Program-made: the position numbers and the translations under genes
Notes under the pieces: model-generated
Seen by the model: the letters and a program-made list of their open reading frames with translations, nothing else
The model's database searches: none
What the model was told of the DNA's origin: nothing
From: Chitinophagales bacterium
GTDB taxonomy: Bacteria; Bacteroidota; Bacteroidia; Chitinophagales; Saprospiraceae
Direction of reading: 5' to 3'
Assembly (NCBI GenBank): GCA_022360175.1
Contig: JAKSDI010000019.1
Coordinates: forward strand, 1 to 64,000
Length of the DNA: 64,000 nt
Part shown: positions 18,685 through 29,700 of the stretch, piece after piece
Numbering within the stretch: position 1 is the first letter of the stretch
Layout: every line of letters starts with the position of its first letter

Positions 18685-18838
18685 TCAACATGAACCGAAC
18701 ATGATTTTATTTAATAGTAACATCACACAAGGGGATGATTAAAAAAAAATCATGCGAGAGCGTAGCGGTAACATATATGTAGTCCCAATAGATATCGGGA
18801 TTCTACAATTTGAGACGCTTCAGATAAATTTTAAACAT

Positions 18839-19762
18839 ATGAAATATATAAGCACTTTTGCACTTTCATTAATACTAGTAGTACTATACACATCCTGTGA
18901 TGGAGATCGATTTGAGCAGGTAGTGGAAATTGAAATTCCTCCTCATGAATCGAGATTGGTCACCAATGCGATCTTCTTAAGTACTGCCGACAGTTTATCA
19001 ACCTTTGTATCCAATAGCCTTAGTATACTCGAAGAGGAAAATTTTAATGACTCTGAAACTGCCAGCATTCGACTGCTGAAAAATGATAATGAATTAGGGC
19101 AATTTACATACGATGCTGTTAATGGCGTTTACACCAATAAGCTAAATAATACATTAGGTAATGATGTGGCTACTTATCGCCTGGAATTAGAAGATGGCGC
19201 CTTCCCTAAAGCGACTGCCGTACAGGCGATGCCCGTAGCACCTGTAATTGGCGAAATCGAAGTAGAAGAAGAAGGAGCATTAAATGATGAGGGCGATAAA
19301 AATGATGCCATTGAAATAGAAATCATTGATTCAGGAGCGTCTTCCGATTACTACGGTATTAAAGCTTTTCTGGAAGGATATAATATCATTCCTAATACAA
19401 CGGATACTATTTGGTATAGTTCCAGCCTGTATCTCAATTCGAATAATCCACTGGCATATTATGCCAATGAAAACAATCTTGGGTTGATCATTTCAGATGC
19501 TTCCTTTAATGGTACGACCTATCGTTTGAATACCTATACTTATTCCGATTTACCTTTTGATCAGGCAGGTGATTTTTTCATCCGGATTGAATTGATTAAT
19601 ATCACTGAAGATACTTATCTATACAGCCGTTCATTACAACAATACTATGACTCTGTTGATAATCCTTTTGCAGAACCGGTTACGGTACATAGCAATTTGG
19701 AAAATGGATACGGGATTTTTGGCTTAGGTAATGTTTCAGAGAAAAGCGTACAGCTGAAATAA
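18839..19762 (+). CDS. DUF4249 lipoprotein, partner of the TonB receptor
   Basis: A 307-residue lipoprotein. I chose ATG 18839 over an upstream in-frame start because the signal sequence and lipobox (YTSC) begin there. DUF4249 features include the N-terminal ETE-like region (RLVTNAIFLSTADSLSTFVSNS), the VYTNKLNN strand and the C-terminal DPFAEPVTVHSNLENGYGIFG-like segment with GYGIFG. In Bacteroidota these proteins sit beside TonB receptors and probably act at the cell surface; their ligands are not known. The gene ends before a strong terminator shared with the convergent gene. Confidence 0.87.
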   Translation: MKYISTFALSLILVVLYTSCDGDRFEQVVEIEIPPHESRLVTNAIFLSTADSLSTFVSNSLSILEEENFNDSETASIRLLKNDNELGQFTYDAVNGVYTNKLNNTLGNDVATYRLELEDGAFPKATAVQAMPVAPVIGEIEVEEEGALNDEGDKNDAIEIEIIDSGASSDYYGIKAFLEGYNIIPNTTDTIWYSSSLYLNSNNPLAYYANENNLGLIISDASFNGTTYRLNTYTYSDLPFDQAGDFFIRIELINITEDTYLYSRSLQQYYDSVDNPFAEPVTVHSNLENGYGIFGLGNVSEKSVQLK

Positions 19763-19786
19763 AACAGGTAAAAGCCAATCTATATA

Positions 19787-19819
19787 GAACCTTCCTGAAC
19801 TTATGCTTCAGGAAGGTTC
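19787..19819. terminator. Bidirectional terminator between convergent genes
   Basis: Perfect 13-bp stem (GAACCTTCCTGAA / TTCAGGAAGGTTC) with a 7-base loop, followed by ATTTTT on the plus side. It ends the DUF4249 transcript and overlaps the last codons of the minus-strand gene at 19808. Confidence 0.8.
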
Positions 19820-20023
19820 ATGATTTTTCATACTCACCAATTTCTTAAAAACGGATTTAGTAAATCGCACGTATTCACTTGTTTCCGTATCAAAACCTAT
19901 CCATTGGTAGCGATTCCCATAAGGACAGGAAGGAGCTGCTGCCTCTAGTCCTGATCGCAATTCATAACGAGCAGGGGCAAGCAAATAACTTTCCATATTC
20001 ACCTTACGTAATGGTGTGTTCAT
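19808..20023 (-). CDS. Small protein of unknown function
   Basis: A 71-residue frame whose ATG overlaps the end of the upstream zinc-ribbon gene by 20 bases. It has an ordered, soluble composition with a central YQWIGFDTETSEYVRFTKSVF segment that reads like a real domain rather than a shadow frame. No family recognised. Its last codons lie in the terminator stem, which is unusual. The overlap suggests coupling to the upstream gene. Confidence 0.55.
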   Translation of the reverse strand: MNTPLRKVNMESYLLAPARYELRSGLEAAAPSCPYGNRYQWIGFDTETSEYVRFTKSVFKKLVSMKNHEPS

Positions 20024-20309
20024 CCGAATGCTGATAGCTTACTTTACATTTTTCACATATGAGTTCTTCGCCATTGCCTTTCCTTTTTAGAGCAATCCCC
20101 GTCAGGTATTTGTTTGCATAAGCATTTATCCATCCTACATTTGACTCTTTGCTATGTACATTGAGGTTTTCCTGCTTTATACGTTCATAAAAATGACCTC
20201 CATACTCCTCTCTACCCCAGCAATTTGGACAAACCCCTTCAGGAGCAGCTAAAGCTTCAGGAGTATCCTTTTTCTTCAAATAATGCAATAATGACTTTAC
20301 TATATCCAT
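20004..20309 (-). CDS. Small zinc-ribbon-like protein
   Basis: A 101-residue cytoplasmic protein. I chose ATG 20309 (MDIVKSLL); an in-frame start at 20354 adds 15 residues that overlap a hairpin and do not look like protein. Two cysteine pairs, CPNC (about 27-30) and CEKC (about 86-89), can form one zinc site around a helical middle (HFYERIKQENLNV). The family looks like a conserved Bacteroidota small protein, but no role is known to me. It sits downstream of msrB-msrA, with a hairpin in between. Confidence 0.7.
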   Translation of the reverse strand: MDIVKSLLHYLKKKDTPEALAAPEGVCPNCWGREEYGGHFYERIKQENLNVHSKESNVGWINAYANKYLTGIALKRKGNGEELICEKCKVSYQHSDEHTIT

Positions 20310-20354
20310 AATCGTTTCTTTTAATAGTTTATAATTATTTCTGGAGTAGTCCAT

Positions 20355-20393
20355 GGTGGCTTACTTAAATAGAAGTTGTTTAAGTAAACCACC
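20355..20393. other. Hairpin between msrA and the zinc-ribbon gene
   Basis: Arms GGTGGCTTACTTAAA and TTTAAGTAAACCACC pair over 15 bp with one mismatch around a 9-base loop. There is no T-tract in either direction, so it is not a textbook terminator. It may be an mRNA-stabilising structure or a solo repeat; the loop TAGAAGTTG plus following bases also occurs at 6626-6640. Confidence 0.55.
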
Positions 20394-20407
20394 AAGAGCA
20401 AGGCTAT

Positions 20408-20953
20408 TTATATGACCTCTTTTTTTAGCCTATCTGCGTAACGTTCTCTTAATTTTCTGACTTTCGGATCAATGACTACCCTGCAATATCCAGCAAAGGA
20501 ATTGCGCTGATAATAATTTTGATGATAAGCCTCAGCAGGGTAAAACTTTTCCAGTGGGATCAATTGAGTCACGATAGGCTGAGGAAAAGTATCCTTTAAG
20601 CTATCCATTACTTTTTCAGCAACTGACTTTTGTTCGTCATTGTGGTAAAGAATAACAGAACGGTACTGAGTTCCTCTATCTGCCCCTTGTCTGTTCAAGC
20701 TCGTTGGGTCATGGCTCATCATGAAGATAGTAAGCAAATCTTCATAAGTAATGACATCCGCATCAAAGACGACCTGTACGACCTCTGCATGCCCCGTTGT
20801 ACCTGAACAAACAGACCGATAATCAGGCTGAGTTGTTTCTCCTCCTGCATAACCTGATACGACGGTGTCTACTCCTCTCAATTCCTGAACGATTGCTTCT
20901 ATACACCAAAAACATCCACCTCCAAAAGTGGCTATTTGCTTATTGTTCATCAT
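20408..20953 (-). CDS. msrA: Peptide methionine-S-sulfoxide reductase MsrA
   Basis: A 181-residue enzyme that reduces the S epimer of methionine sulfoxide in proteins. The active-site motif GGCFWC (about 12-17) is intact, followed by the family motifs GYAGG, TGHAEVVQV and YHQNYY. No signal peptide, so it is cytoplasmic. The start overlaps the end of msrB by 14 bases and has an AGGAGG ribosome site, so the pair is one operon with msrB first. Two adjacent ATGs (20953, 20950) are possible starts. Confidence 0.96.
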   Translation of the reverse strand: MMNNKQIATFGGGCFWCIEAIVQELRGVDTVVSGYAGGETTQPDYRSVCSGTTGHAEVVQVVFDADVITYEDLLTIFMMSHDPTSLNRQGADRGTQYRSVILYHNDEQKSVAEKVMDSLKDTFPQPIVTQLIPLEKFYPAEAYHQNYYQRNSFAGYCRVVIDPKVRKLRERYADRLKKEVI

Positions 20954-21401
20954 TGACCTCCTCTTTTTTGTTTAGTGCTACAGAATTAATACAATAACGT
21001 AATCCACTAGGCCGGGGGCCATCAGGAAATACATGTCCCAAATGGGCATCACAGGTATTACACAAAGCCTCTATTCTACGCATTCCATAAGAATCATCCT
21101 GTATATACTTGATCGAATTTTCTTTTGCTGGCTGCGTAAAACTTGGCCAGCCCGTCCCTGAATCAAACTTCTCTCCTGAATCAAATAATTCAGTACCACA
21201 GCAGATACAGTTATAAAGACCTGGTTCGTATCTAGAACAATGCGCTCCTGAGAACCTTCTTTCCGTACCTTTTTCACGGGTTATCCGATATTGTTCAGGG
21301 GTAAGCAGTTTCTTCCACTCCTCTTCCGTTTTTTCAACTCTTCTGTCAGGAGTAGGATTACCATAATTAGCATACTTGATTACTTCATTCCAATTAAGCA
21401 T
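20940..21401 (-). CDS. msrB: Peptide methionine-R-sulfoxide reductase MsrB
   Basis: A 153-residue enzyme that reduces the R epimer of methionine sulfoxide. Two CxxC pairs (CICC and CNTC) hold the structural zinc, SGTGWPSF is the family signature, and RYCINS carries the catalytic cysteine. Complete and cytoplasmic. It is the first gene of the msrB-msrA operon; a strong ribosome site precedes it. Together the pair repairs both sulfoxide epimers, a typical oxidative-stress function. Confidence 0.96.
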   Translation of the reverse strand: MLNWNEVIKYANYGNPTPDRRVEKTEEEWKKLLTPEQYRITREKGTERRFSGAHCSRYEPGLYNCICCGTELFDSGEKFDSGTGWPSFTQPAKENSIKYIQDDSYGMRRIEALCNTCDAHLGHVFPDGPRPSGLRYCINSVALNKKEEVNDEQ

Positions 21402-21405
21402 TTTA

Positions 21406-21412
21406 CCTCCTT
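21406..21412 (-). promoter_or_regulatory. Strong Shine-Dalgarno site of msrB
   Basis: AAGGAGG on the minus strand, four bases from the msrB ATG. Such a full match is uncommon for this window, where most genes lack a clear site. Confidence 0.75.
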
Positions 21413-21557
21413 ATTTTGTTAGTACAAAGTTGCTAACAAAAACTTGCTTCTTGCTCAATCATTCTTCCTTAGTATTTGTAAATTTTTCCTAGCCAAAATC
21501 TATAGCAGCTATATTTAGGCTATTTCACTGCTTATCAACTTGCAGATTCTTCCCAAC

Positions 21558-22382
21558 TCAATTGATCGTATTTCTAAATACTGAAGGAGGAGTTCCTACC
21601 CGGCTATTAAAAAAATGACTAAAAGCCTGTATATCTTTAAAGTTTAGCTCATCAGAAATTTCCTGTATCGTATAATCTGTATACTTCAATAGTCTCTTAG
21701 CCTCCAATAGCCTGCGATCATTAATAATCTGGATGGGAGTTTTATCAATATGCTTTTTAAAAATATTGGAAAGTGTTTTGGGTGATTTGTGGAGTAATTT
21801 AGCGTAATCTGATACTTTTGAGTACTTCTTGTAGTTTTTTTCAACCAGATAATTGTATTCTCTAATTAGTCCAATGCTGACATTGTCAGTAGGTAGGTTA
21901 TAATTTGCTTTCTTATACGTCCGAATACATAATATCAGAAAATGTTGTAGCAGGTTTTTAAGCATTTCCAGCTTAAAATCATCCTGTTCCTCCATTTCCA
22001 TTGTAAAGATGTCCCAAAGTGATTCAAACTGCCTAATTCGTTCATTCGGTATAGCAATTTTTGGAACATGTGCTTCCCCAAAAAAGAGCACTCCTCTACA
22101 TCCTAACTCATCTTCTTCTTCGACACAATAAAATTGACGATTAAACTGGATTACATTCATCCGTTCAAAAACAAAATTATCGATATTGTAGTATTCAGTG
22201 AGAAAAATGACACAATTCTTGTTGACCTTGATGACTTCATTGTCTACCATAAACTGAGCCTGCTCTCCCCTATTCCAAATAATGCTGAGCCCTTTTTTCA
22301 AGTCCTTATCAAACATGTAACTCCGCTCAGGCACAATTTCGGACACAAAAATAGCCTCATCAATTTTGGTCTGAAATTTCAT
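21558..22382 (-). CDS. AraC-family transcription regulator
   Basis: A 274-residue DNA-binding protein. The N-terminal half (about 20-150) resembles a cupin-like ligand-binding domain. The C-terminal double helix-turn-helix (about 180-272) carries family features: a first helix pair (YAKLLHKSPKTLSNIFKKH) and a second (YTIQEISDELNFKDIQAFSHFF), then GTPPSVFR. Ligand and targets are unknown. It starts 13 bases after the stop of the lytic transglycosylase gene on the same strand, so they may share a transcript. Confidence 0.9.
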   Translation of the reverse strand: MKFQTKIDEAIFVSEIVPERSYMFDKDLKKGLSIIWNRGEQAQFMVDNEVIKVNKNCVIFLTEYYNIDNFVFERMNVIQFNRQFYCVEEEDELGCRGVLFFGEAHVPKIAIPNERIRQFESLWDIFTMEMEEQDDFKLEMLKNLLQHFLILCIRTYKKANYNLPTDNVSIGLIREYNYLVEKNYKKYSKVSDYAKLLHKSPKTLSNIFKKHIDKTPIQIINDRRLLEAKRLLKYTDYTIQEISDELNFKDIQAFSHFFNSRVGTPPSVFRNTIN

Positions 22383-22394
22383 CTTATCTCACAA

Positions 22395-23315
22395 TTAACT
22401 ACCAGGAATTTTTATCTCGTAAACCTTTCCTTTACTGTTGCTTAGATTTGCATCTAACATCCACGGATTATAGACTTTAAGCATTCTATAGTTCGTATCA
22501 TGGTCTTTAGCAAAGTCTCCCAGGTTGGGGATCGTAGAATCAACCTTTACAATTTTAAAATTGTCCATTGGTTGGTATAAATCATCGGGTTCCAAATAAA
22601 ACCCGAAATCATTAGGATGGGATAGAATTTCTTTGATAGCTACCAAACGGAAAATATAACGGCTTGTTTCCTGATTTAAATTCATTTCATAGTAACTATC
22701 AGCCCTTTGCTCTTTTTTCAATCGGCTCAATTTATTCCCCCCTACATTATATGCAGCAGCAGCCAGGGTCCAGTCGCCAAAGCGTTTGTAATAGCTTTTG
22801 ATCAATTTGCAGGCAGCAACAGTAGCCTTTTCTAAATGATATCGTTCATCAACATCATCATTGATTTCCAATCCATATTCACGAGCAGTTGGAGCCATTA
22901 TTTGCCAAAAGCCACGAGCTCCGGCAGGAGAAACGGCATTGCGCAAACTACTTTCAGCCACCGCTACGTATTTAAAATCTTCAGGTACTCCTTCTTCTGC
23001 CAGTATTTTTTCAATAACTGGAAAATATTTGTTGGCATTTTTAATACTCAGAATGGTATTGGAATGCCAATAAGTATTTACACTTAACTCTCTGTCTAAT
23101 CGTTCCTTTACATCAAAATTATCCATAGGAAGTTGTTCGCCTGCAAAGTCAAAAGAGCGGTTTAAATCTACCGATTTAATCACTTGAGGTATATTGCCAT
23201 TTACAGCTATCTTCTGTGGATTATTCCCCTGATCCTGTTTAGATGAAGCTACAAAAATAATAATGGTCAGAAAAGATGCTAATGCTAGTGTGTAGAAGTG
23301 TATATACTTTTTCAT
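22395..23315 (-). CDS. Lytic transglycosylase (SLT, MltD-like)
   Basis: A 306-residue periplasmic muramidase-type enzyme that cleaves the glycan strands of peptidoglycan. A membrane-spanning signal (about 5-24) is followed by a spacer and an SLT domain (about 95-235): catalytic Glu in AESSLRNAVSPAGARGFWQI, then the AAAAYNVGGNKL motif. The C-terminal part (about 240-306) resembles a degraded LysM-like segment (YRMLKVYNPWMLDANL) but a full LysM is not evident. Complete and likely active. Confidence 0.88.
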   Translation of the reverse strand: MKKYIHFYTLALASFLTIIIFVASSKQDQGNNPQKIAVNGNIPQVIKSVDLNRSFDFAGEQLPMDNFDVKERLDRELSVNTYWHSNTILSIKNANKYFPVIEKILAEEGVPEDFKYVAVAESSLRNAVSPAGARGFWQIMAPTAREYGLEINDDVDERYHLEKATVAACKLIKSYYKRFGDWTLAAAAYNVGGNKLSRLKKEQRADSYYEMNLNQETSRYIFRLVAIKEILSHPNDFGFYLEPDDLYQPMDNFKIVKVDSTIPNLGDFAKDHDTNYRMLKVYNPWMLDANLSNSKGKVYEIKIPGS

Positions 23316-23371
23316 GCCCTACAATTTCATTTCCCACTAATGTAAATATTTTGTTGGATATATCCTAAATT

Positions 23372-23662
23372 CAGTATTCAGTTGGCAGTATTCAGTTGGC
23401 AGTGGTCGGTTTTCAATAGTCAGTATTCCAGTATTCAGTATTCAGTTGGCAGTGGTCGGTTTTCAATAGGCAGTGGTCAGTTGGCAGTGGTCAGTTGGCA
23501 GTCTCCAGTTTTCAGTTTTTCAATAGTCAGTGGTCAGTGGTCAGTCTCCAGTGGTCAGTTGGCAGTATTTCAGTTTTCAGTGGTCAGTCTCCAGTTTTTA
23601 GTTTTTCAGTTGGCAGTGGGCAGTATTCAGTTGGCAGTTGGCAGTATTCAGTGGTTTAGTGT
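23372..23662. repeat. Degenerate heptamer array, unit CAGTNNN
   Basis: About 40 tandem seven-base units, mostly CAGTTGG, CAGTGGT, CAGTATT, CAGTCTC and CAGTTTT, with a few one-base slips. It fills most of the gene-free stretch between the lytic transglycosylase gene and the end of sprA. Reading frames through it are low-complexity artefacts. Confidence 0.9.
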
Positions 23663-23700
23663 AGCAGTAAGCAGTTTTTTAATACAAACTGCTTACTGCT
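23663..23700. other. Perfect hairpin closing the heptamer array, just after sprA
   Basis: Perfect 15-bp stem (AGCAGTAAGCAGTTT and its inverse) with an 8-base loop, 14 bases past the sprA stop. It is built from the same CAGT/AAGCAGT words as the array. It may end or stabilise the sprA mRNA; there is no strong T-tract on the minus side. Confidence 0.65.
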
Positions 23701-23714
23701 CACTGAATGCTATC

Positions 23715-26700
23715 TTAGTTCAACTGGAAGCTTACGATAATACCACCAGAAGAATTTGTTTGTGGCGGGCTGGTAGATAATGCCGGTTCAGTTTTACGAT
23801 AATCAAAGAATAGACGCAATGACAATCGCTCGTTCAACTGATACTCTGCTGATGGAGAGAAGGTTAGTGTGTATGTACCTCTGGTAGGATCTGTGATGCC
23901 TTCATCCAATCTATGAGCATAAGTCACATCATCTCGTATCGAGAAGTTAAAGTCAATATTTAAATCCCGCGTCTGTAGACCCCGGCTACGAGCACCTCCT
24001 CTTCCACTTCTTCCCTGTTGATTATTCTGAGCCTCCTCCTCTTCATCTTTCTTCTTCTTCTTCTTTTTCTTACTTCCTGTCAGGAATGGAATGTCCACAT
24101 CTTGCAGGAGATAACCAAAGCCAATTACAAACTCTTCGCTCTGTGATTCATTCAACTGGTAATTCACTGTACTTAATGCCAAGGTACGTGACTTCTTGTA
24201 TTCAGCATTAAACGAGATCCCGTTTGTCAAGGTCATATCTACTCCTATCAGTGGAGAGAAATCTTCCTGGATTACTACATCTGAAATCTCAAGTCGAGGG
24301 AAAAAGTTGAAGCTAGCAGTATCCAAACCACCCGACTCAGCAAGGGTCGCCAAATATGGCAAGCTTGAACGATAGTTATTTACTGCAAAAGATGAACGAT
24401 ATCCATGAGACAAGGAGAAATTAGTGAATATTTTCTGGAACAATGGTATTCTTGACAAGCCGTTATACTGTAATCTCCAGTTTACTTTAGGCATGATATC
24501 AAATACATCCAGATCGACAGAGCTTGCATTTTGATCTGTGTAAGCTGCAATGAAAGCAGGCAAAATTACATCTTGCTGTGTATTACCATATCCATCAGCA
24601 TAACCACGGTCTGCCAGGTCATCATCTTCATGTAAGCCACTTCCCAATCGACGGGAAATGATAACTCGGTTGTCCTCAAAGCGCTGGAATAAGTCCTGAA
24701 TATCTTGGTCGCTATCCATGAAAAGAGTGTTCAAGGCAGAGTAAGACACCTGCTTAGACCCCATAGTAATAGGCACTGTATGCACCAACTGGGTTATTCC
24801 ATCAACCAAAGAGGTATCTTTAAAGGTCTCAGAATAGTTTTCGGAATAAGAGCTGGTTAATTCCAGATCAATTCTGAAATCTTTAAATGGTTCTACCGTT
24901 ACGCGAGCATCGTAGTTTTGAGTGTATTGCTGTAGTACTTCCCTATTATGGAATACACTAGGAGTAATCCAATCTGAATTTTCCCGCAGCCAGTCTCCTT
25001 CTATATTATTAGCATTTGGATTAAAACGTTGATCATCCGTTATTGTACGGATTTTAGGTTGCAGGCCAGCAACAAATCCCCAACCTGGGGCATCAAAGTT
25101 GTTCATACCCAGAATCTCAGATTGTGGCATAAACCCTGGAACAGTGGTTGACATTTGTTCCGTATAATTAAAGCGAGCCCGACGCAACGAAAGAAGAGGC
25201 CTTACGACAACTTTTTCTACAGTACTCGGCTGGCGATCCCGCTTTTTCTTATCATCTTCATCTTCTTTATCCTCTTCTTTATTAGATCTGCTTCTTGAGT
25301 TAGGGCTTCTGCTTGGCTTTCGACCAGCAGAGGAACTTCCTCTGTTAATCTTTCTCAGGTATGGTACTTTATCATAAAGCTTTTCAAAGTTCAGGTCAAC
25401 ATTAGCACTCCTGTTTTGATTATTCTGAATGATATGCCCGAGGCTATCAACATTTAAGGAAGCTGCAGTCCAACTATAACCACCCTGATATTGTGTCTTA
25501 ACAGACATCCAATCACCCACAAACGGAAGATATTTAAGTGGTAAGGTATACCCTATACTAAAATTATGCTGATAATTTTTTGGACGGCCAAAATCTTTGA
25601 TATTAGTCCAAATACTATCTCTACGTATTTGGCGAGCTTCATCAAAGCCAAAAGTTTCCAACAGTGCTATTTCGTCTGGTTCGTCAATCACTGCAGAATT
25701 AGTAGCATTGAAGTTAAACTTCAGAGATTTAGCTAAATCCCATTGCAAATCATAATCCCGATCCCAGGTAAAGCGCTTATTATAAAAAGTATTAAATCGA
25801 GGATCTACACCAGCAAAACGATAGCTCGTTGTTTCAAATCGACGATTCATAATAGAGCTAAAGCTGAAGGAATTTGGCAGCGGGTTGAAGTTAAACTCTT
25901 TGATCAAACGCAATGCCTCTCCATTCAGTTTTTTGAACGGCTCGATATATCCTCCACGGCGACTGTATGTATAATCCAGTGATCCAGTATGATTCTTTTC
26001 CTCACTAAGCTCAATAATTGGATCGTGATAATCTGTTTCTGTATAGGAATAAGAAGCACTGAAGTTGGAAATATCCCATGGCATTGGGGGCTTGGAATTG
26101 TTTGTCCGCTCCTTCCGTACATTAGTCAGGTTGAAACTTTTAATCGTAGTGACCTCTTGTGCCTGATCCCGTATAGAGTCCCTCACTTCACTGTTTTCTG
26201 CATCGTCTAATTTATCTTTTAGAGTAACATCAAGATCATAAGGATCGAATTCTGGTGTACGAGTAGCACGAGAATATTGAGCATAAACGGGCAAACGAAT
26301 ACCCCAATTTTCCGGTAGGAATTTGTCCATATTCAGGTTGGCAGCAAAATCATAGCCTGAAATTACTTCCCGGTTTCGTTGCTGTACTTTCTGATCAATA
26401 GCACCAAAACCTATCGAACTGATATTACCAGAAGCAGTAAAACTACCAAAGTCGGCCAATTGAGCATCCAGACGAGCAGTAGCAGCAGCACCTCCTCTTT
26501 CATCCAGGCCTGTAAGGCGCATTTCATTTAGCCATACTTCTACATCAAAGGGCTGATCACCAGTATATCCGGTATTCCGGTTGCGCACACCTACCATTAC
26601 TATTTTCACCTGGCCGATGCTTGGATTACCCTTTATTTTAATTCTATGATCTTCATATATAGGTTCGGTATTGTCTCCCGGAGTTGGAACATCAACATAT

Positions 26701-29700
26701 TCTTCCCCTAAAGAGAATCCATCTGCATTACGCCTTCTCTTCAGTTCGACCAGATCCTCTAAGCTAAAGTCAAATTCATTTTCTGGTCGCCAGACCGCAC
26801 GTTTATATTCCGCACTATTAACATTCATAGGTAAACCTACGGTATCTGACATCGTCAGCGGAATCTCATATTCGTAATAATTGTTTTGGAAATCACTTCC
26901 CAAACGTACAAACATGGACATTTCTCCATAGTCTATATCCTGATTAACTTCTTCAGCATGGACAAACATTTTAAAGCGGTCATATACCCGCATATCCATG
27001 TTCACAATCTTAAAGATCATTCGAGCATCCCCATCACATAAGCCTTGTAGCTTTATAGTCTGAGACTGTTCATTTTGTAGTGCTGAGAATACTCCTACTG
27101 ATTGTTCTCTCTGTATGCCTTCCGGCAAAACATAGTTGAATGGCTGGCGGCTATTGTTTTCTTCAATGTTCACATTATCAACCGTAAACTCTGCCTCACA
27201 CCCCTTGATACCTTCACCATCAATAGGCCCTTCTTCACCAACTTCAGTGAAGTCCTGGCTATAACGGCGCCATTGATTCCGAACAAATTCCAGTCGGGCA
27301 AAACGCAGCGTTGTTGGTGCTTCAAAGCCCGTCATATACATTCTCATGAAACGAATAGAACGGAAATCGCGAATACCACCTACTGCTACCTTATCACTAC
27401 CATTTAGCGGGATACGGAAACGATACCAAATACGGCCATTGTCACTTTCTCTACTATCTGTAACGTATGGAGTATTTTCTATATCGATTTCCCGAGGGTT
27501 GGTAGGATTGGCTCTTAGCGGGATTCTATATTGGAAATAGGATTCTGTTTCATTGAGCGTATTATCACGGTTCAAATCCTCTGAATCGGGTATGTTAGTA
27601 CCCGTTTGACGTACATTACTATTATTATTACTTGTTTGAGAGTTGTTCTCAGGGTTGTTGAAATCGCGATAACGTGCTAATACACCATCTGTATTGTCAA
27701 AACTTCCTGCATTGTAATAGCGGAAGTTGTCATTGGATGGGTCATTGGCTATTTTCTGACCAACAACAGGGTTAGCTCCTGCTATTTCAGCGATAAAGGG
27801 TGCATAAAAATCCCGTTCTGCAACATCATCCAGGCCATCAAGTCCTACATCCTGGCTATCTCGAGTTGCCGGATCATTATCAAATGCACGTGTAATTTGC
27901 TGTGAAACAGGTACTTTCCCCCAGTCAGTATTATCGGTACGGCGATCAGGATTGGCAGGTCCAGGCAATCCATTTTCAAAGAAAAGGCGAGAGTCACGCA
28001 AAATATCCTCTGAAATATTACCCAGGTTAATGTATAATTCCCCTTCCTTTTGTTCAAAATCTTCTGCTGGATTTCGCGCATCATTTGAATCCAGGAATGG
28101 GCTCAATACCCAAAACTCCAAAAACTCAATGTTAGCCGTTTGGAAGTCATTTGTATTCAATTCGCGCATGACTCCTCCCCAGCGGGTAGCAGGATCATTT
28201 AGTACCAATGAATCTCCATTGAAACTTACCCCCCTTGTATAACCAGGATAACCATTCGGAATATCGAAGTTATAAGGGCCTCTTTCCCCAGGATAATAGG
28301 TAAGGTCAAATGTTTGAACGTTGGGCAATTGATCTGGCGTAATACGTACGTTCGGGAATACTTCAACCTGCGGCACTTGTGAGGTATATGGATTATCTCC
28401 ATCATTACCATTTCTAGCTACAGGATCAATCCGATACCAGTTCAAGCGAGCACGGTTAGCTCCATAAATCAAGTCATCGACCAAGCTAGCTTCCGGGAAA
28501 AGCGGATTATTATTTTGATCGTCATTTCGAGGCGTACTAGCCAGGAACCAGCGATTGGCGGGCTGGCGCAGGTCGAAACTACTACCACTACCTTCAAAAT
28601 CATCAATATATACAACACCGCCCTTATCTCTTTTATTTTGATTGATTGCCCTGGCATGTCCTGGTTTGATAGCAGCAGCCTCTGCCGTCAGGCTAATATT
28701 GGAAGGTGCTGTTGTGTTAAGTCCAGGAACAGCATCTACCGCTTTAGTAAGCCAGGGTGCTTCTCTGCTCAAGTTCACATCCAGACCATACATTTTATTA
28801 TTGATAGGGTCATCTCCAACGTTTACTTTTTGAGTAAATGGCCGTTCAAACAATTGAAGGAAAGTAGCACCTATCGCAAAGTTTTCATCTACCTCATAAT
28901 CAGCTCTAAGCCCCAACATGGTTTTAGTTTGGAAACCAAAGAGCGTATTATCTTCATAAGATACATTAATAGGCACCCCTGATTGCAAGAGAGCGTCATT
29001 GAGAATGCGTACCTTACCAATATTATAGTCTACCTCGTAATCTCGTCCCTCTACCAATTGTTGTCCACCAGCATTTACTTTTACTGATCCCGGTGGTATA
29101 TTAAATGCGCCTAATGAAATTTCTGAAGAAACGCTTGATTTGTATTCTCCTCGTATGAGGAAACGGTTTTGCTCTGCGTATTCCCGTGCAATAAACAAGG
29201 TAGAGTCATACAGCTCTGAGAAAGTATATTTCTCTTCCAAAAGAGGATCAGATATTTGCTCAGCTAATGCATCGCCAAAAGGTTCTAGTTTTGGGAACAT
29301 GATCCGGCCATTCCTCGGATTAATAGTTACTCCAGGTACAAAGTCAAATATACCATCTGGCTGAGGATCTCCTTGTGTATTGAGGTTATCGAGGTTAAAT
29401 ACTCTTAATAGTGGCTGACGAGCTATTTCTGTTTCTGTAATAAAACGCTTCTGCCCAGCGCCCGGATCATCATAGAACACATCCAAACGGAAATCTTGCT
29501 GATTGACCTGATAAGCGCCTATAGAATAAACGTTTTTCATCATCAAATCCCAGGTAGGAATATCTGTTCGTTGAGTGGTAGACTTCAACATTTTTACAAA
29601 TAGCACTTTAGGAGTCAAATCCATAGTATCTGTACCCACTGTGCTATTATTGATAGACATTTCACCAATGCGATAAATATTACCATTATATTCGTATTCC

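Noticed and set aside
18690..18838. Possible hairpin (GTAGTCCC ... GGGATTCTAC) before the DUF4249 gene
   Set aside because: Pairing needs bulges and is short; no clear regulatory class.
23372..23662. Possible CRISPR array
   Set aside because: Units are seven bases long with no spacer pattern, and no cas genes are present.
23382..23780. 132-residue plus-strand frame rich in S, V, Q and W
   Set aside because: It reads through the CAGTNNN heptamer array and into the antisense of sprA; the composition is only the repeat translated.
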